Source: Prochlorococcus sp. AG-347-K18
GTDB lineage: Bacteria > Cyanobacteriota > Cyanobacteriia > PCC-6307 > Cyanobiaceae
Reading direction: 5' to 3'
Length of the DNA: 64,000 nt
Assembly: GCA_003281365.1 (NCBI GenBank)
Contig: QCCF01000006.1
Span: forward strand, 23,767 to 87,766
Under the pieces are notes generated by a model. It was given only the letters and a program-made list of their open reading frames with translations. It was not told where the DNA came from and ran no database searches. The position numbers and the translations under genes are program-made. Below are positions 19,018 through 28,776 of the stretch, piece by piece (positions within the stretch are counted from its first letter, which is position 1; each line of letters opens with the position of its first letter).

Positions 19018-20874
19018 TTAGATATTTGCACCAGCTGCAATTTTTACAAGTCTAACCATACTTTTTTCTGTTAATTTTTTTGCGATTCTAATGCCCATTT
19101 CTTTTGTATAAGGCTCATTTATTAGACGAGGGACTCTTTTGAAGAATATTTCGATAGAGTAACCAGGTACTTTTTGCAAAATTTCAAAAAAGTTTCTTAA
19201 TGGCTCAACAGACATGATAACGTCACTTAAATTGTTATTTTTATCAGTCATATTCAATTTTATTGAGTTAGGAAGGTAGTTATTTAAATTTTTCAATATT
19301 TTGAGATTAACTAAATCTATTTGATTTGTTATGCTATCAACTATTTCATTTCTCAGAAACCCTCCTTTTGATGAAAAAAGAAGATTTATTACTTCATCTA
19401 AAAGTTTTTCTAGATCAAGGTTTGTCTGTTTTGCAGCGTTGGAGAGTAGGTCTTCTAAACGATCCCACTTAAATTTTTTATTATCAAAAAGCATTTCTTT
19501 CAAACTTTCTCTTAATTGTGGATCAGGATCCTCCATCAATCTTTTCGCAAAATACGGATAAGCTGCTCCTAATATCTTAAAGTTTGGGTCTACGCTTAAG
19601 GCTATTCCTTCTAATGTCAATAATGACCTAATTATGAGAGCATAATATGGAGGTAGTCTGAAAGGGAATTTATACATAACGCCAGACATATCGTCTGTAA
19701 CACTTTTGAAATCCATTTTTGAAACGCCCTGTTCAACGGCGTTACTAAAAATATCTTGAAATGCTGGAACAATTGGCTCTAAATTAACTTCTTCTGATAA
19801 GAAACCTAATTTTACAAAATCTTTAGATAATTTATCAAAGTTTTTATTCACCAAATGGACTACAGCTTGTATTAATCCAGATCTAGAGTCTCTGGAAACT
19901 TCGCTCATCATTCCGAAATCTAAATAACATAATCTGCCATCTTCTAAGGCTAATAGATTTCCCGGGTGTGGGTCTGCGTGAAAAAAACCATGTTCTAATA
20001 GTTGCTCTAGGCTGCACTGCACTCCTATATCAATCATTTTGTCAGGGTCGATTCCTAATTTTTTTACATTTTCTAAATTGGTTAGTTTAGTTCCTTCAAT
20101 CCATTCCATTGTTAGAACTCGTCTTGATGTTATTTCTTTGTAAATTTTTGGTACTGCAATCATTTGGTTATGTTTATGCATATCTCTAAATTTCTCTGCA
20201 TTGTTAGCTTCGTTTAAGTAATCCATTTCTTCAAAAACTCTTTTGCCTAATTCATCAATCAAAGCAACGAGATCACTTCTTATTAATCCAATATTGTTTT
20301 TCAGCCAAAAAGCAATATTTCTGACTATATAAAGATCTAAAGTTATCTGTTCTCGTAATCCTGGACGTTGGACTTTGACTGCAACAATTTCTTTATTTTT
20401 TAAAGTAGCTTTGTGAACTTGTCCTAAAGAGGCAGCTGAAATTGGTTCTTTGTCAATTTCCAAAAAAACTTCATCAATTTTGCAGTCTAAATCTTCCTCA
20501 ATTAATTCCATAGCCTTATTCCCATCAAATCCTGGTAATTGATCTTGTAATTCAGATAATTCTTCTAGAAGAATAGCTGGAATAATATCTGGTCTTGTTG
20601 ATAACGCTTGACCTGCTTTTACAAAGGCAGGTCCAAGCTCTACTAATAAATTGGTTAATTCTCTCGCTCTAAATCTTGCTTTTTGTTCATTTTTTAATCT
20701 ACCAGTTAATTTATCCCATCCAACACCAAAAACATATATGAATATAGGTATGAGAGTTTGCCAGAGTCTTTTTAATAGTCTTTCCGGATTTTTTTTGTAA
20801 ATCTTGGAAATTGTGTCTGGATCATAATCTAGTAGCCCAGATACTTCTATAAAATCAGTATAATCTTCTTTCAT
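19018..20874 (-). CDS. ABC1/UbiB-family atypical kinase
   Basis: A 618-residue ABC1K protein with family motifs KAGQALSTRPDIIP (the KxGQ signature), AASLGQVHKATLKNKEIVAVKVQRPG with the ATP-binding lysine, FHADPHPGNLLAL (catalytic loop) and YLDFGMM (metal-binding DFG-like). Relatives in bacteria, plastids and mitochondria act in prenylquinone metabolism. In photosynthetic organisms they affect plastoquinone and tocopherol in thylakoid-associated lipid bodies. The substrate is unknown. It is followed by the small secreted gene and thrC on the same strand and diverges from recN over 68 bp. Confidence 0.92.
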   Translation of the reverse strand: MKEDYTDFIEVSGLLDYDPDTISKIYKKNPERLLKRLWQTLIPIFIYVFGVGWDKLTGRLKNEQKARFRARELTNLLVELGPAFVKAGQALSTRPDIIPAILLEELSELQDQLPGFDGNKAMELIEEDLDCKIDEVFLEIDKEPISAASLGQVHKATLKNKEIVAVKVQRPGLREQITLDLYIVRNIAFWLKNNIGLIRSDLVALIDELGKRVFEEMDYLNEANNAEKFRDMHKHNQMIAVPKIYKEITSRRVLTMEWIEGTKLTNLENVKKLGIDPDKMIDIGVQCSLEQLLEHGFFHADPHPGNLLALEDGRLCYLDFGMMSEVSRDSRSGLIQAVVHLVNKNFDKLSKDFVKLGFLSEEVNLEPIVPAFQDIFSNAVEQGVSKMDFKSVTDDMSGVMYKFPFRLPPYYALIIRSLLTLEGIALSVDPNFKILGAAYPYFAKRLMEDPDPQLRESLKEMLFDNKKFKWDRLEDLLSNAAKQTNLDLEKLLDEVINLLFSSKGGFLRNEIVDSITNQIDLVNLKILKNLNNYLPNSIKLNMTDKNNNLSDVIMSVEPLRNFFEILQKVPGYSIEIFFKRVPRLINEPYTKEMGIRIAKKLTEKSMVRLVKIAAGANI

Positions 20875-20942
20875 AACTTTATATATTTAAGCCCTTTTTT
20901 TTTTCTAAAAAGAGGTTAATTTTTTTATATGGAAGAATTATC

Positions 20943-22625
20943 ATGTTAATACAATTAAAGATAGAAAATGTAGCCCTAATAGAGATTATAGAAATTAATT
21001 TTGAAAAAGGTTTGAATATTATTACAGGGGATTCTGGTTCAGGAAAATCATTAATCTTAGATTCTTTGAATGTTTTATTTGGTGGAACTAATATACCTTT
21101 AAAACATTTAATACGTCTAGGCAAAAATTATTGTGTCATTGAGGCAAAATTCTCATTATCTCCTCAAATTAAAAATTGGTTAATTATTAATGGCTTTGAA
21201 ACAAGTGATTCACAACTAAAGATTAAAAGGAAGTCTTATAGAAAAAATAATAAAATCTTATCCAAATATAGTCTTAATAATTTATCAATTAACAAACAAT
21301 CTTTAGAGGATCTTGGACGTTTATTAGTAGATTTTGCAGGACAATCAGATACTTTTTTATTTGACTCTCAAGAAAAAAGAAGATTAATTATAGATGATTT
21401 ATGTTCGCAAGAATTAAAAGATACTAATACAAAGATCAAAAAATTATGGGAGGAAAGTGAAGTTTTAAAAGTTTTATTGAATGAAAAAATTGAAACCTTT
21501 AGGAAAAAAGAAGAAAATACTTTAGCAGTAAAAGAAATGTTGGAGATTTTAGAGCAGGCAAATTTAAATTCCAGTAAAGAAATTTTAGAACTGGAAGCAA
21601 TGGAAAATAAACTTCTGAATAATCTTGAAATTAATAATTCGATTCAATCATCTCTAGAAAACTTAAATAATTTAAATCATGATCAACCTTCAATAGCATT
21701 TTTGATTAATCAATCAATAAAAAATTTAAACAAAATAGCAGATTTCGACTTAAAGATTCAACAATTTAGAGAGAAATTACTAGATATCCAAGTCAATGTT
21801 GAAGATTTAATTTACGAATTAAATTCATATATTCAAGATGTTGAAAACTATGAATCTAAACTTCCAGAAATACAAAAAAGATTATTTTTTTTAAAAAATT
21901 TGGAGAGAACTTTTTCATTGAACCTTCCTCAATTAATTGATAAACGAGATCAATTAAAAAAATATTTCCATGAAAACAATGATAATGATAATGAAATACT
22001 TACTATGGAAATTAAAATTAAAAACTTACAAAGTAATTTACAGTCTCTTTTCGTTATTCAGTCTAACGAAAGAAAAAAAATTGCTAAAAATTTACAGTAT
22101 TCAGTAGTGCTTATTTTACGAAATTTAGGTTTAGAAAATGCAAATTTTTCAATTCAATTTTCTGAGTGTAATCCATCTAAAGATGGAATTGATAATATAA
22201 GTTTTTTGTTTTCTGCTAATCCTGATCAGAACCTTGCTCCTATTTCAAGTGTTATTTCTGGTGGAGAAATGTCAAGATTCTTGTTAGCTATTAAATCTAG
22301 TATTTCTAAAAAGCCAAATACATTTTTTTTAGACGAAATTGATAGCGGTTTAAGTGGCAAATCTTTGTTGTCTTTAGTTGATTTAATTAATCAAATTTCA
22401 AATGGGCAACAAGTTTTGTGTATTACCCATCAGCCTTTTTTAGCTGCTAGAGGGTTAGCTCATTTTAAAGTCTATAAAAAAGTGATTAATGGCATGACAT
22501 ATACTTCAATATCAAAATTAACTAGTAAAAAAGAGAGAAAACATGAATTAATAGAATTGATTGGTGGAGGTTTTAGAGATGCAAATGATTACGCTTCTAG
22601 ACTCCTTGATCGAGCAGCAGCATAA
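20943..22625 (+). CDS. recN: DNA repair protein RecN
   Basis: RecN is an SMC-like ATPase that holds broken DNA ends for recombinational repair. The 560-residue protein opens MLIQLKIENVALIEIIEINFEKGLNIITGDSGSGKS with Walker A at about 29-36. A long coiled-coil section (about 150-400) follows, with the signature VISGGEMSRFLLAIKS (about 438-453) and Walker B TFFLDEIDSGLSG. RecN is normally SOS-induced, but I saw no clear LexA box in the short divergent gap. uvrA follows 54 bp downstream, giving a repair-gene pair. Confidence 0.97.
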   Translation: MLIQLKIENVALIEIIEINFEKGLNIITGDSGSGKSLILDSLNVLFGGTNIPLKHLIRLGKNYCVIEAKFSLSPQIKNWLIINGFETSDSQLKIKRKSYRKNNKILSKYSLNNLSINKQSLEDLGRLLVDFAGQSDTFLFDSQEKRRLIIDDLCSQELKDTNTKIKKLWEESEVLKVLLNEKIETFRKKEENTLAVKEMLEILEQANLNSSKEILELEAMENKLLNNLEINNSIQSSLENLNNLNHDQPSIAFLINQSIKNLNKIADFDLKIQQFREKLLDIQVNVEDLIYELNSYIQDVENYESKLPEIQKRLFFLKNLERTFSLNLPQLIDKRDQLKKYFHENNDNDNEILTMEIKIKNLQSNLQSLFVIQSNERKKIAKNLQYSVVLILRNLGLENANFSIQFSECNPSKDGIDNISFLFSANPDQNLAPISSVISGGEMSRFLLAIKSSISKKPNTFFLDEIDSGLSGKSLLSLVDLINQISNGQQVLCITHQPFLAARGLAHFKVYKKVINGMTYTSISKLTSKKERKHELIELIGGGFRDANDYASRLLDRAAA

Positions 22626-22679
22626 AATAAAAAAAATTCCACTATAATATCATTCTTAAACCATTATATAGACTGAAAC

Positions 22680-25583
22680 ATGGTTATAAATGTTGATAAT
22701 ACTTTTGGAGAAGGTAATTCGATAAATATAAGAGGTGCTCGTCAGCATAATTTAAAAAATATTGATCTTACTTTACCTAGGAATAAATTTATAGTTTTTA
22801 CTGGCGTTAGTGGAAGTGGTAAAAGTTCTTTGGCTTTTGATACGATTTTTGCTGAAGGACAAAGACGATATGTTGAGAGTCTTTCAGCATATGCTAGGCA
22901 ATTTTTAGGTCAAGTAGATAAACCAGATGTTGATAATATTGAGGGCTTATCGCCCGCCATTTCTATTGATCAAAAATCTACAAGTCATAATCCTCGTTCA
23001 ACAGTTGGAACAGTAACTGAGATACAAGATTATCTAAGGTTATTATTCGGCCGTGCTGGAGAACCACATTGTCATCATTGTGGGATTCCAATTGCGCCTC
23101 AAACGATTGACGAAATGGTTGATCAAATACTTCTTTTGCCAGAAGGAACAAGGTATCAATTATTGGCACCTGTTGTTAGAGGTAAGAAAGGAACTCATAC
23201 AAAATTAATAAGTGGATTAGCAGCTGAAGGCTTTGCTAGGGTTAGAATTAATGGCGAGGTACGAGAACTTGCTGATAGTATCGAGTTAGATAAAAATCAA
23301 ATTCATAATATTGAGGTTGTAGTTGATAGATTAATCGCAAGAGATGGAATACAAGAAAGATTAAATGACTCTCTACAAACTTGTCTGAAAAGAGGCGATG
23401 GCTTAGCAATAGTAGAGGTTGTTCCTAAAAAAGGAGAAAAACTTCCTCTTAATTTAGATAAAGAAAAATTATATTCAGAGAATTATGCTTGTCCTGTTCA
23501 TGGATCTATAGTTGAGGAACTTTCTCCTAGATTATTTTCTTTTAATAGTCCATACGGTGCATGTCCAGATTGTCATGGAATAGGTTATTTAAAAAAATTT
23601 ACGGAAGATAGAGTTATACCTGATAAGACATTACCCGTCTATGCCGCAATAGCTCCTTGGAGTGAAAAAGATAATACATACTATTTCTCTTTATTATATT
23701 CTGTAGGCCAAGCCTATGGTTTTGAATTAAAAACTCCTTGGAAAGATTTAAGTGATTTGCAAAAGAAGGTTCTACTTTTAGGATCAGATAAACCAATATT
23801 AATACAAGCTGATAGTCGTTTTAAATCCTCGAGTGGTTTTGAAAGGCCTTTTGAGGGAATTTTGCCAATATTAGAGAGGCAATTTAATGAAGCTAATGGA
23901 GAGTCAGTTAAACAAAAGTTAGAAAAGTACTTAGAATTAGTTCCTTGCAAGACATGCTTTGGAAAAAGATTAAGGCCTGAAGCTTTGGCTGTTAAACTAG
24001 GGCCTTATAACATAACTGATTTAACTTCTATAAGTGTTTCTGAAACCCTAGTTCATATCGAACGAATCATGGGATTAGGCAAGTCAAAGCAAGATAATAT
24101 AGCTTTATCAGAAAAACAAAAGCAAATAGGTGAATTAGTTTTAAAAGAGATTCGCTTACGTTTGAAGTTTTTAATTAACGTAGGTTTAGATTATTTAACT
24201 TTAGACAGACCAGCTATGACGTTGTCGGGCGGCGAAGCTCAGCGTATCAGATTAGCTACACAAATAGGAGCAGGCCTTACTGGGGTTCTATATGTATTAG
24301 ATGAGCCAAGTATTGGTTTACATCAGAGAGATAATGACAGATTATTAGAGACATTGAAAAGCTTAAGAGACTTAGGAAATACTTTAGTAGTTGTTGAACA
24401 TGACGAAGATACTATGAAATCTGCCGATTATTTAGTAGATATTGGTCCAGGGGCTGGAGTTTATGGTGGGGAAATCATTGCTCAAGGATCATATCAAGAT
24501 GTTTTGAATTCAGAAAAGTCATTAACTGGAGCTTATCTCAGTGGTAAAAAGTCAATCCCTACTCCAAAAGAACGCCGATCTTCTGTTAAAAAAAGTTTAA
24601 TTTTAAATAATTGCTCTAAAAATAATTTAAAGAATATATCTGTAGATTTTCCTTTAGGAAGATTAGTCTCTGTAACTGGTGTAAGTGGAAGTGGTAAAAG
24701 TACTTTGATAAATGAATTACTTCACCCTGCTTTGTGTCATTCTTTAGGATTAAAAGTCCCTTTTCCTCAGGGTGTTAAGGAGCTGAAAGGAATAAAGGCA
24801 ATTGATAAAGTTATCGTTATAGATCAATCTCCTATAGGGAGAACACCAAGATCAAACCCTGCAACATATACAGGCGCTTTTGATCCAATAAGGCAGATAT
24901 TCACTGCCACAGTAGAGGCAAAAGCTAGGGGATATCAGGCTGGCCAATTTAGTTTTAATGTGAAAGGTGGAAGATGCGAAGCATGTAAAGGTCAGGGAGT
25001 TAATGTTATTGAAATGAATTTTTTACCCGATGTGTATGTTCAATGCGAAGTATGCAAAGGAGCTCGTTTTAATAGGGAAACCCTTCAAGTTAAATATAAA
25101 GGTTTCAATATATCTGACGTCTTAGAGATGACTGTTGAACAAGCCGCTGAAACTTTTTCTGCAATACCACAAGCTGCTGATAGATTATCTACATTAGTAG
25201 ATGTTGGATTAGGATACGTTAAATTGGGTCAACCTGCTCCAACATTATCTGGCGGAGAGGCTCAAAGAGTGAAGCTAGCTACAGAATTATCTAAAAGGGC
25301 TACTGGAAAAACTTTATATTTGATTGATGAACCTACTACTGGTTTAAGTTTTTATGATGTTCATAAATTAATGGATGTGATTCAGCGTTTAGTAGATAAA
25401 GGTAATTCTGTGATTGTTATAGAACATAATTTAGATGTTATTAGATGTTCAGATTGGATAATTGATTTAGGACCTGATGGTGGTGATAAAGGTGGAGAAA
25501 TTATTGCTGAAGGTATTCCTGAGGATGTGGCGAAACACCCTACCAGCCATACAGCAAAATATCTTAAAAAGGTTCTCAAATGA
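22680..25583 (+). CDS. uvrA: excinuclease ABC subunit A
   Basis: UvrA is the damage-recognition ATPase of nucleotide excision repair. The 967-residue protein shows two ABC cassettes: Walker A GVSGSGKSS (about 41-49) and GVSGSGKSTL (about 667-676), with signatures TLSGGEAQRIRLATQIG and TLSGGEAQRVKLATELS. The zinc-finger cysteines are CHHCG (about 132-136), CPDCHG and the CEACKGQG...CEVCKGARF module. It lies directly after recN. A TATATA element in the 54-bp gap could serve as its own promoter. Confidence 0.98.
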   Translation: MVINVDNTFGEGNSINIRGARQHNLKNIDLTLPRNKFIVFTGVSGSGKSSLAFDTIFAEGQRRYVESLSAYARQFLGQVDKPDVDNIEGLSPAISIDQKSTSHNPRSTVGTVTEIQDYLRLLFGRAGEPHCHHCGIPIAPQTIDEMVDQILLLPEGTRYQLLAPVVRGKKGTHTKLISGLAAEGFARVRINGEVRELADSIELDKNQIHNIEVVVDRLIARDGIQERLNDSLQTCLKRGDGLAIVEVVPKKGEKLPLNLDKEKLYSENYACPVHGSIVEELSPRLFSFNSPYGACPDCHGIGYLKKFTEDRVIPDKTLPVYAAIAPWSEKDNTYYFSLLYSVGQAYGFELKTPWKDLSDLQKKVLLLGSDKPILIQADSRFKSSSGFERPFEGILPILERQFNEANGESVKQKLEKYLELVPCKTCFGKRLRPEALAVKLGPYNITDLTSISVSETLVHIERIMGLGKSKQDNIALSEKQKQIGELVLKEIRLRLKFLINVGLDYLTLDRPAMTLSGGEAQRIRLATQIGAGLTGVLYVLDEPSIGLHQRDNDRLLETLKSLRDLGNTLVVVEHDEDTMKSADYLVDIGPGAGVYGGEIIAQGSYQDVLNSEKSLTGAYLSGKKSIPTPKERRSSVKKSLILNNCSKNNLKNISVDFPLGRLVSVTGVSGSGKSTLINELLHPALCHSLGLKVPFPQGVKELKGIKAIDKVIVIDQSPIGRTPRSNPATYTGAFDPIRQIFTATVEAKARGYQAGQFSFNVKGGRCEACKGQGVNVIEMNFLPDVYVQCEVCKGARFNRETLQVKYKGFNISDVLEMTVEQAAETFSAIPQAADRLSTLVDVGLGYVKLGQPAPTLSGGEAQRVKLATELSKRATGKTLYLIDEPTTGLSFYDVHKLMDVIQRLVDKGNSVIVIEHNLDVIRCSDWIIDLGPDGGDKGGEIIAEGIPEDVAKHPTSHTAKYLKKVLK

Positions 25584-25728
25584 TAGATTCTTTGTTGTAT
25601 TTCTTTGTATTTACAATTATTTGAATAAAAAAAAGTACTCCTTAAAGCTCTATGAAAATAGACTATATCTTCTTTTTCAGATATTTATGCATTTAAAAAT
25701 TTTTAAATCATAATGGTTTCTTAAGATT

Positions 25729-25774
25729 TCCTCTAGAAATTCATCTTATTTCTATTAAAGACAATTCTAGAGGA
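25729..25774 (+). promoter_or_regulatory. inverted repeat that would cover the sps ribosome binding site
   Basis: TCCTCTAGAA (25729-25738) and TTCTAGAGGA (25765-25774) are perfect complements separated by 26 A/T-rich bases. The right arm contains AGAGGA, the Shine-Dalgarno sequence placed 8 bases before the ATG at 25783. In the mRNA the arms would pair and hide the ribosome binding site. Each arm also holds the six-base palindrome TCTAGA, so binding by a dimeric repressor is an alternative. The rest of the 199-bp gap after uvrA shows no gene. Confidence 0.55.
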
Positions 25775-25782
25775 CTTGTTAA

Positions 25783-27192
25783 ATGAGATTTAAATTTTTA
25801 CATTTACATTTACATGGTCTAATTCGCTCCAAAAATCTTGAATTAGGTAAGGATGCAGATACTGGAGGGCAAACACAATACGTTTTAGAGTTAGTCAAAA
25901 GTTTAGCAAATACTCCTGATGTAGACCAAGTTGATTTAGTAACTCGATTAATAAATGACTTTAAAGTAGATAAAGATTATGCAAAAGGAGAAGAATTCGT
26001 TGAGCCTGGGGTTAGGATCCTTAGATTTAAATTTGGACCTAATAAATATTTAAGAAAGGAATTGCTTTGGCCTTATTTAGATGAATTAACTCAAAAACTT
26101 ATTACTTATTACAAAAAAAATAAAAAGCCTAATTTTATTCATGCGCACTATGCAGATGCTGGATATGTTGGTGCAAAACTAAGTAAAACTTTAAACGTTC
26201 CACTTATATTCACTGGTCATTCTCTAGGAAGAGAAAAACAAAGGAAATTGCTTGATACTGGTTTAAATATTAATCAAATAGAAAAGTTTTACTCTATTAG
26301 TAAACGAATTGAAGCTGAAGAAAAAGCTTTAAAATCTGCAAATATTGTTGTTACAAGTACTAATCAAGAGTCAGTTTATCAATATTCTCAATATTTTTCT
26401 TTTTCATCAAATAAAGCTAGAGTGATCCCCCCTGGTGTAGATCATGAAAAGTTTCACAGTATTCACTCGACAACAGAGACAGCGGAAATTGATAATATGA
26501 TGCAACCTTTTTTAAAGGATTTAACAAAACCTCCATTGCTAACTATTTCTAGGGCTGTAAGAAGAAAAAATATTCCTTCTTTGATTGAAGCATATGGAAG
26601 ATCTGAAAAATTAAAGAGAAAAACTAATTTAGTTTTGATTTTGGGTTGTCGAGATAGCACTTCAAAACTTGACTCCCAACAAAAAGACGTTTTTCAAAAT
26701 ATTTTTGAAACTATTGATAAATATAATTTGTATGGAAAAGTAGCCTATCCAAAAAAGCATCTTCCAAATCAGATTCCTGCTTTATATAGATGGGCTGCTT
26801 GTAGGGCTGGTTTGTTTGTTAACCCAGCTTTAACTGAGCCATTCGGTTTAACCCTTCTTGAGGCTTCTTCATGTGGATTGCCCATAATTTCAACAAATGA
26901 TGGAGGACCTAAAGAAATTCGCTCAAAATGTGAAAATGGACTTTTAGTAGATGTTAGTGATATTAGTAAACTGAAAATAGCTCTTGAGAAAGGGATTGCT
27001 AATAATGATCAGTGGAAATTATGGAGCAGAAATGGTATTGAAGGTGTTAATAGGCATTTTAGTTGGAACACTCATATACGTAATTATTTATCAATACTTA
27101 CTGAAGAATTTTCTAGCTCTAAAAGTGATTCTTCATCTGGTATCAAACACAGTTGTTTAAAAGGAAGTTCTTCACTTATAAATCCCCATTGA
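25783..27192 (+). CDS. sps: sucrose-phosphate synthase (GT4 glucosyltransferase)
   Basis: This enzyme makes sucrose-6-phosphate from UDP- or ADP-glucose and fructose-6-phosphate; sucrose is a compatible solute in Prochlorococcus. The 469-residue protein begins MRFKFLHLHLHGLIRSKNLELGKDADTGGQTQYV, the sugar-phosphate-binding segment of SPS and sucrose synthases. It has FTGHSLGREKQRKLL and the GT4 E-x7-E motif EPFGLTLLEASSCGLPI (about 352-368). It ends soon after the glycosyltransferase fold, so no fused phosphatase domain is present. The Ser-rich last 36 residues overlap the antisense gene at 27084-27371. A hairpin over its ribosome binding site suggests translational control. Confidence 0.92.
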   Translation: MRFKFLHLHLHGLIRSKNLELGKDADTGGQTQYVLELVKSLANTPDVDQVDLVTRLINDFKVDKDYAKGEEFVEPGVRILRFKFGPNKYLRKELLWPYLDELTQKLITYYKKNKKPNFIHAHYADAGYVGAKLSKTLNVPLIFTGHSLGREKQRKLLDTGLNINQIEKFYSISKRIEAEEKALKSANIVVTSTNQESVYQYSQYFSFSSNKARVIPPGVDHEKFHSIHSTTETAEIDNMMQPFLKDLTKPPLLTISRAVRRKNIPSLIEAYGRSEKLKRKTNLVLILGCRDSTSKLDSQQKDVFQNIFETIDKYNLYGKVAYPKKHLPNQIPALYRWAACRAGLFVNPALTEPFGLTLLEASSCGLPIISTNDGGPKEIRSKCENGLLVDVSDISKLKIALEKGIANNDQWKLWSRNGIEGVNRHFSWNTHIRNYLSILTEEFSSSKSDSSSGIKHSCLKGSSSLINPH

Positions 27193-27371
27193 TCAAATAT
27201 TTTAGGATCAGTATGAATAATCAATTGATTATTGTGCAATTTTTTTAGTTTGAAACCTTTTTTAGATAGTTTTTTCATTAAGTTAGCAGTTTCTTCAAAT
27301 CTTGATGCCATCGCATCAAGGCTCGAGCAGTCACTTGTTAATCCTTTATCTTTCCAAGTAAAAAAACTCAT
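27084..27371 (-). CDS. conserved hypothetical protein overlapping the 3' end of sps
   Basis: A 95-residue soluble protein without recognised domains. It has a predicted helical start (SSLDAMASRFEETANLMKKLSKKGF) and a small beta-rich middle (LKKLHNNQLIIHTDPKIF) followed by WGFISEE. It looks like genuine protein rather than a shadow: mixed composition, an ATG start, and a position 11 bp upstream of nothing but the mraY stop on the same strand. Small proteins with this kind of opening (MxFFTWxxKGLTSDC) are, from memory, widespread in marine picocyanobacteria. The last 36 codons lie antisense to sps. Function unknown. Confidence 0.75.
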   Translation of the reverse strand: MSFFTWKDKGLTSDCSSLDAMASRFEETANLMKKLSKKGFKLKKLHNNQLIIHTDPKIFDQWGFISEELPFKQLCLIPDEESLLELENSSVSIDK

Positions 27372-27381
27372 AACAAATACC

Positions 27382-28458
27382 TTAAAGATTGATTTTTAAA
27401 ACTATACCTAAAAAAACAAGTAATATGTTGATTTTCCAAAAACTTTCAACTATTTTTTGTTCCTTAACTCCTTTAAGTTCAAAATGGTGATGAAGTGGTG
27501 CCATTAAAAATATGCGTTTTCCATTATGAAATAATATTTTTGTAATTTTAAAAAAACCTACTTGAACCATTACTGATAATGATTCAATAATGAAAATTCC
27601 TGAGAAAATAGATAAGGTAAAAAGGCTATTTGTTAATAATGCTATAGAAGCCAAAACTGCACCAATACTTAAAGATCCTGTGTCTCCCATAAATATTTTT
27701 GCAGGATGGTTATTATACTTGAGAAACCCTAAACATATGCCCGACATTGAATAACACAAGATACTAAAAATAATAAGCTCTTGCTGCTCTTTCATTAATA
27801 TTTCTGTTCCCAATCCATAAAAGACAATTGCGCTGCATCCAGCCGATAATCCATCTAATCCATCAGATAAATTTACTGAGTTGCTTAATCCAACTAATAC
27901 TAAAAAAGCAATGGGCAAAATGAAAATACTCATATTTATTTCCCAGTTATTAGATATTGTTAATATTGGATTTATTAAATCTTGTTTGTAGGCTAAAAAT
28001 ATAAAAATTATTGAGATGATGCTTTGTAAGATAAATTTTTCTTTTGATTTTAGACCTGTATTTTTTTTGTTTTTAATGCTTAAGTAATCATCTAAAAAAC
28101 CTGTCATAAAAAAACCAAAAATATTAAATAGTAGAAGGAATAATTTTGGCGAACTTTGACTTATGCTTAATAACGAAAGAAAAATTAAAAAAGGTATTAC
28201 TATAAAAATTCCACCCATGGTTGGAGTATTACTTTTTGTGTAATGACTAGTTGGCCCGTCAGTTCTAATATTTTGAAACAAACTAAATTTTTGAAATATT
28301 TTTAAACCATATTTTGTTGTTAATAAAGAAATAAAAAAAAATAATGTATAAATTCCTATAAAGAAAAAATTTTTAAAAATATAAGAAGTTACTAAAAGTG
28401 CAATAGTATTTAGAATTAATAATGATTTAAAGTCAAATACTTTAATCTTCCCAATCAT
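27382..28458 (-). CDS. mraY: phospho-N-acetylmuramoyl-pentapeptide transferase
   Basis: MraY transfers phospho-MurNAc-pentapeptide to undecaprenyl phosphate, giving lipid I of peptidoglycan synthesis at the inner membrane. The 358-residue protein has about ten transmembrane segments. Motifs are TPTMGGIFIVIPF, FLDDYLSIKNKKNTGLKSKEKF with the DD pair, SNSVNLSDGLDGLSAG, and APLHHHFELKG near the end. Its start overlaps the end of the DUF3134-type gene by 17 bp, suggesting translational coupling. Confidence 0.96.
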   Translation of the reverse strand: MIGKIKVFDFKSLLILNTIALLVTSYIFKNFFFIGIYTLFFFISLLTTKYGLKIFQKFSLFQNIRTDGPTSHYTKSNTPTMGGIFIVIPFLIFLSLLSISQSSPKLFLLLFNIFGFFMTGFLDDYLSIKNKKNTGLKSKEKFILQSIISIIFIFLAYKQDLINPILTISNNWEINMSIFILPIAFLVLVGLSNSVNLSDGLDGLSAGCSAIVFYGLGTEILMKEQQELIIFSILCYSMSGICLGFLKYNNHPAKIFMGDTGSLSIGAVLASIALLTNSLFTLSIFSGIFIIESLSVMVQVGFFKITKILFHNGKRIFLMAPLHHHFELKGVKEQKIVESFWKINILLVFLGIVLKINL

Positions 28459-28723
28459 CTTCTAAAGAAGGGTCTTCCTCAGTTTTGTAATCTTCTTTTT
28501 CTCCCATAAGTGCCGAGAGTTCTTCCTCTTCTATTGTGCTAATCTCTTGTGAATCGCCTTCTTTTTCAGCAACAAGCCTACCTGTATTTTCGAGCCATGA
28601 TAGAAGGTCTGGTTCATCTCTTAGCGGTAAAACGGGAGCTGGATCATTTCTGTGGTAGCAAGTTAAAGCAGGATTAACTTCAGAAATATCGTTTAATCTA
28701 ATTTTTAGTTTATCGGAATCCAT
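28442..28723 (-). CDS. DUF3134-type small acidic protein
   Basis: A 93-residue protein with the cyanobacterial DUF3134 core: NPALTCYHRNDPAPVLPLRDEPDLLSWLENTGRLV in the middle, then a strongly acidic tail (EEEELSALMGEKEDYKTEED...DDWED). No function is known. I place the start at ATG 28721-28723. An alternative ATG 11 codons upstream (28754-28756) would add MYYPICRALIL, which does not fit the family. It overlaps mraY by 17 bp. Confidence 0.75.
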   Translation of the reverse strand: MDSDKLKIRLNDISEVNPALTCYHRNDPAPVLPLRDEPDLLSWLENTGRLVAEKEGDSQEISTIEEEELSALMGEKEDYKTEEDPSLEDDWED

Positions 28724-28776
28724 TAAAATCAATGCTCTACATATAGGATAATACATAATAGAGCACTCAAAAATCT

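Noticed and set aside
18535..19074. 179-codon plus-strand frame opposite the DUF1400 and ABC1 genes
   Set aside because: The minus-strand frame has a signal peptide and family resemblance; the plus frame has no start context and runs into the ABC1 gene.
25477..25713. 78-codon plus-strand frame at the end of uvrA
   Set aside because: It starts inside the conserved uvrA C-terminus and ends in A/T-rich sequence; no protein-like pattern.
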